This document shows positions 52,401 through 58,400 of a DNA stretch of 64,000 bases, piece after piece (the stretch's first letter is position 1; every line of letters begins with the position of its first letter). The notes below the pieces were generated by a model. It searched no databases. It was not told the origin of the DNA and saw only the letters and a list, made by a program, of their open reading frames with translations. The position numbers and the translations under genes are program-made. Origin of the DNA: Sclerurus mexicanus (Eukaryota > Chordata > Aves > Passeriformes > Furnariidae); contig VWZF01003357.1 of NCBI GenBank assembly GCA_013396755.1, positions 256,873 to 320,872 on the forward strand, written 5' to 3'.

Positions 52401-55400
52401 CTCCACAGCCAGTCCCAGCTGCAGGCAGCCAAGAAAAGGCTGTCCCGAATAAGAGTCTCCTCGACTGGCTCCGGCAGCAGTCTGACTACACACTCGATGT
52501 TCCAGGCTTTGGCACAGTAAGGGTGGCTGTCAGTGGCGTGTGTGTGTGTGTGTCTCCTGTATTGCCCTTTGTGTTAGGGTTTTTCCTGTAACCTGGCTTG
52601 TGGTGTTCATCAGGGCTGTTTGGGAGGTTTATCACACTGGGAGGTGGCCACAGTTCCCTTTACAGCAGGGAAAGGCACTTGCTGCTGGGGAACTCCTCTC
52701 CTTTCTCCCTGAACACAAACATGCCCAAATTGGAGAATACTCTCTAGGACTCCCTGGGCATGGACTTGTCTGGCATCCTCCAGGACCTGCGTCCTAATGC
52801 CCGAGGTCAGTTCTTCAGCTGCTGTGCATCTCTCTGACCAATGCACAATGTCTTCCAGAAGCCCCAAGGATGGAGACAGAAATAAGAAAAGGGATTTGGG
52901 TTGCACAAGGCTTGTCTATGTTGCTCTTTTTCACCAGGGGTCATTTTACAACACCAGTGCTGTTGTATTAAATAAGGTTACCAGGCAAGAGAAAGTCTTC
53001 TGGCTTTAAAAGCCAGACCAAAGTGTTCTCTGTGTTGGAGGCTGAAAGGCTGCAGCTGTGTGGCCATGGATGCTGTCGGAAAGCAGAGTGGCACAGAACA
53101 GCCTCTATCTTTCTTCCTGCTGTCTCATAAACCTCCACCTTTTGATTGGTTTGCTCCAGGTTTCAGCTTATTTAGGCTGTTAGACCATGTGATAGGCAGA
53201 GCACAGGCTGTGAAACAGAGTAAAAAGGAATGTGGTGGTAACAGAGAAGAAAATCTTGGTCCTGGAGTATTGTGTGCCTGAGGCAGGGATTCTCTGAAGC
53301 TTGGACTACAGGCAGGCCATTAGCATTTTGGAGAGTTAGAGATGAGAGGTGAGGAGTCCAGGGTTTGCTTGGCAGGACGGACCTTGATTTTCAAAGTCCA
53401 GAGACACATCCAGCTGTGTGCCCAGGGCCAGACCCCCAAGAGCAGTCAGATGGTGGAGCAGGTGTGGAGGTGCCTTCCCACTCCTTCCCAACAACCTTGC
53501 CTTCCAGGGGGTGCTGGAGCTTGCCCAGTCTGACCATGCTGCTGGTGTAGCTGTTGTTCCCAGCAAGCCCCCAGTGCCCCAGCCCAGCCATGTGGAATCT
53601 CCCTGTCGGGGCTGGTGTCCTCTCTCCAGGTAGGATGGATTGGAAGAGGCTTTGGGGTACTGCAGCAGCTCAGCTCAAAGGACAAACCACATCCAGGGTC
53701 TTTCCTCTGACTCAGGAATCCGAGCCGGCAGTAGTTCATTGTAAGGCTCCATCCCTGCAGGCACACGGACAGCAGGGCATGCAGTGGGTGTACAGCAGCT
53801 CGGCTGTAACTCTAGGTTGCAGTTCTGAAGGGCTCTGATCCCAGAGAAACACAGTGCAGCATCTCTGACGTGGGAACAGCTGGAAGAGGAATGAAACACA
53901 GCACAGCTGAGCGGGCCAGAAGCAGGTGGCTGTATCACAGCGACACAAGTGGCACACACAGACCTGTACTCTCTTCCCTGGCTGTAGGCCGTGTCCCATT
54001 TACAGAAGCACAAAGAGGAACCTGCAACAGGCTGCAGCTTCAGGAGTGGAGGGGAGTTAGAAAGGGCTGGACCAGTCTAAGTGGGGTGCGCTGGAGACCC
54101 CTTTATACCTACAAAAATCAGTTGTGCTCATTTGAGAGCCGGTCCTGTGGCAGGGACCAGTTTGTGCTGCTGGTGCTGCTGTTGCCCCAGTCTGCAGGGA
54201 CCCTCTGTCCCTCATGAGCTCATGCTGCTCTCCTGCAGGGCTTGTAGCCAGCCAGGCTTATTAAGTCATCTAGTCTCATTAACGTTGTCTTGTTTGCACT
54301 CCAGAATTTTTCAGACAAGCCCAAGCAGAGGAGGCAGCGGTGCAAGGACCCCAGCAAATTGGACATTAGCTCACTGACGGGAGAGGAGCGGGTGCCGGTG
54401 GTACATAAGGGTACCGGACGGCGGGTAAGCCAAGGCCTGTTCTGTGCTCTGCCCTCCATGCCCCGAAACGCTTAGCAGACCCTGAGCTCACCCAAGGGTG
54501 CGGGGGAGATTGAATCTAGAGAAGCTTATGGATGGGACAAAAGTCCGGAATACATCTCTGATCTATCCTGTGGCACCTGTGCCCGAGGGGACGCAGACCT
54601 GCGAAATAAGTGACTGTCTAGGTGAAGTGAGGAATGTGGGAGTGTCAGTCCTTGCCGGGGGGCACAGACCCCTCAGTGGCAAAGGGGTCAGCCTTTAGCT
54701 TTAAAGCCACCCTTAGCACAGCCCTGGCTGGTGCTTCTCATCCTGGATTTGATTGTTCCCCTTGAGTTCACTGTAATATGCCACAAACTGCAATATTGCT
54801 GTGCAAATATCTTTGGTTTGTTCCTCCTTACAAGGTGCAGGCCAGAGCACACCAATACCTACCCCACTGTTGGGCATGTGGGAAGTGGAGGGCTGGAAGG
54901 GCTTTTTCTTGCTTTGTTAGCAAGGATCTTAGATTTATTTGTCTGCAGTTTAATCTCCAGGGCACTGATGTTCACCTCTCTGAATGACAAGGGATCTTCA
55001 GGAGTACTTTCCACCCAAATTCAGTTTTTAAACACATCTGGGACTGCAATAGGTCAGAAGGTGACTTGACATTAATCACATCTAAAACTGAAACTAAAGG
55101 GTGAGGCAGAAAGAGGCTGATTCAGCCACATCTGTTCCCCTCTGTTGCCCCCATGCTGGCCACTGGACACCTGAGCAAGTTGTGGGGTTTGTCAGTTCTG
55201 AGCATGGCTCTTACAGCTCTGTCCCCATCAGAGGGCAATGGCCTGGGCCACAGAGGCTGAACCTGCCTTTTCTCCCTGGGCTGTGTGTCTGGAGGCAGCA
55301 GGCACACCCCAAGTCCTACAAAGATGTGTAGCAAGGGAATAGTTTCTGCCCCAGCCAAATCACAGCCCACAGCAAGGAGCTAGGGGAAGTGTAATCGTAT

Positions 55401-58400
55401 TTTTTGTATTATTTTACATAACTCTCTCTGCAATAGAGGTCATCCTTCTGCTGTGTTTTATAGTTAGGGGGAGCCACGGCACCAGCATTGAAGGAATTGC
55501 CAAGGTGGCTTGATGCAAACTTGGAGTATGCTGTTGCAGCTGACTGGGCTGACATTGTTAAGCTTTCAGTAAGTTAGAGCTTTTGGAGAAATCTGTATCA
55601 TGTCATCTTTTCTTTCCCCTCCCCATCCCCACAACCTTTCTCCAGTGAGGATCCGGGAGCTGCGAGGCAGGCCCCCGGCGGCGTGCGTGGGAGGGGAGAG
55701 CAGGGCCAGGGCTGCGGGCACATGGGGGTGGGTGTGTGTGCCACGGCTCGCCCCGTGGGCAGGGTAGGGGCAGAGGGGGCCAGCACCCCGGGAGCGGGGC
55801 CAGCAGCTCAGGGTGGCTGGCTGGAGAGCCTGGGGGTGCTCAGGAATAGCAGGGGCAGGAGGAGCGCCCTAGGAGCGGTCATCCACCGCAGGTGCTGGAC
55901 ACACGGTGTGGACAAAACACATTCTCATGGGTCAAATTTTCAAAAATACCTTGAGATGACGCTTTTTATCAGCTCCTGCAAACTCTGCCTGTGCAGCCGT
56001 GGGCCCGCCAAAGGCCCCGCAGGTCACCAGGCCTGGAGGGGCTGGCACAGGCACGGAGAGGGGCAGGACAGAGCCTCGCCCACCACGTTCATCCACCCTG
56101 TTCATCACACCCGCCCTGCCCTGGTGCGTGGCAGAGCCTGTGGAGGAGGAGCGCTCTCCCCTCCAGCACACGGGCCCCGGCAGATCCCCTTGCCCTCTCC
56201 CACGGGCTGGCCTGATCCAGGCTTCTCCCTACAGTCCCTCTCGCCTGCTGCCTGTTTTGGGGGCTGCAGAGGTTTGTGTGACACCCATGCAAGGGGATGG
56301 AGGGGTAACCAATTGGCTTAGAGGGTTTTACTGCTCTCAGATTGGTTTTTAATTAGCACTGGAGGTTTGGCATGGTGTGTCCCACTGCCCAGGAAACAGC
56401 TCTGCATCCAGGCTGGTATCAGGGCCCCTTTGGGCAGCTGGCCTGGGGCGAGCTGACAGCTCTTCCTTCCCATGGTTTGAGGGGACAGTCCCTCTGCTGC
56501 AGGAATAGCTGTGTGCCTGGCACTGCCCAGGCACCTCTCGTGTGCCCTGCTCCAGCAGCTGCATCCCAAGAACATTCCCCGAGCCCCATCCACACTGAGC
56601 TTTTGGCGAGTGTGTCTCTGTCCTGGTACGGTGTGCGCAGAGACGGCGGCTGCTCCTGGCGCGCAGGCCAGTGGGAGCATGGGACCGACTGCCCCGCGGA
56701 GCTCAGGTGCAGCCATGGCCGCAGGCAGGTTCTCCCACGTGCCAGTGAGAGATTCTCCCAGAAGGTCCTCCCTCCTTGGGCAGAAGCTACACTGAGCAGA
56801 CTGCCAGGGGCATCTGATTCATGCTTCTGCACTGCAGGTGTCAACAGGAAATCCTTTTCCTACCTAAATCTGTTATTGGAAATGGTTCAATGTATTTGTG
56901 ATATTGAAACTCAAGGGAGCCACGAAGGGAAATGTTTAAGTGTCTGTGTTGTGGATGCTGAAAACGGGAGTTCTGAGCTGGGCTGTGGGTCCCCCCGCAC
57001 TGCTCTGTAACCAGACGCTCTCGCCCAGTTCTGGTTGCTGGGTTTTGGTCCCATGTCTGAACACTCAGAAGAGCTTTCTGAATGCTTCCTGGCATGTCAG
57101 CAAAGCTCTTTCCAGGAGCTTTGGGTTCAGACAGCATGTCCACTCTCTGTGTGTCATCCCATGAGCTTTGCTGTCCTGCAGAGCATTGAAAATTTGGCCC
57201 TTCACCTCTCAAAGATGTGGTATTTTCACCTATTGCTGAAGGCACAATTAGAGCTGGGCAGGGAGATGAGTAGGCAGCTGACACCACGCTGCCCTGGTGC
57301 TTCTGTGCTGTGAGCAGCTGGTGCTGAGGGCTGGGGTGAAATATGGGGTAAAAACTTGTTTCCTCCTCCCCTCCCTGAGCATTTTGACACTGCGGGATCC
57401 TGCCAGAGCGAGGGTGTTTTGCATTTGGCAGCATCCTTTGGGGAAAAGCTGTGTGTACCTCTCAAATTCCATATCATGTAGGCAAATATTTCTGTGCTGA
57501 CACCATCTGGGATGCAGATGGGAGCACAGACGGGGCAGATCGCCTTTGCTGCAGCAGTAACTGTCGGGTGTTCTCTGTTATTTGTCTTTCATTTTCAGGG
57601 CTACTTACCCGAAAACAAATTCAATCGCGTCCTAACCGAGCCCGTGCTCCGGGACACGGGGCCGCGCCGCAGAGGGAGGAGGCCCCGGAGCGAACTCCTT
57701 AAAGGGCCCGGTGTCGTAGCAGACTCTTCTTCTGGAATGGGACCATTGTTCATGAACGGACTCATTGCTGGGATGGATCTAGTGGGACTTCAGAACATGA
57801 GAAACATGCAAGGGATCCCTCTGACCGGGCTGGTCGGGTTTCCTGCCGGCTTTGCAGCCGTGCCCGCTGGTGAGGATGTGAAGAGCACCCTGAGCATGTT
57901 GCCCATGATGCTGCCGGGCATGGCTACTGTACCCCAGATGTTCGGCGTTGGAGGACTCCTCAATTCCCCCATGACAACGACTTGTACTGCGACTGCTCCG
58001 ACTTCGTTAACAAGCACAACGAAAGGCGGCACAGCCAGCGCCGAGAAAGCCAGCGAGGAGAAACAGGGCAGCCAGGATGGGAAAAAGGAGCCTCTCGCTG
58101 AAGACAAGCCCGGTCCTAGTTCCTTTTCTAATCAGACAGAATCCGCAATAACTACCAGTAGTCCTGTAGCTTTTAACCCATTTCTTATCCCAGGGATGTC
58201 TCCTGGACTGATCTATCCCTCCATGTTCCTCTCCCCCGGCATTGGCATGGCGCTGCCTGGCATCCAGCAAACCAGGCACTCCGAGGCGGCAAACCTGGAG
58301 AGCCAGAAGCGGAAGAGGAAGAAAGCAAAAGGGGAATCGGCAAATCCAGAGCCAGAAACTGTCTTACTGCCGGAAAAAGAAGCTGCAAACAGTCAAAACT

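Noticed and set aside
55683..56321. 212-codon open frame in intron 35
   Set aside because: It falls in the GC-rich patch. It does not fit phase with exon 36 and resembles no known domain.
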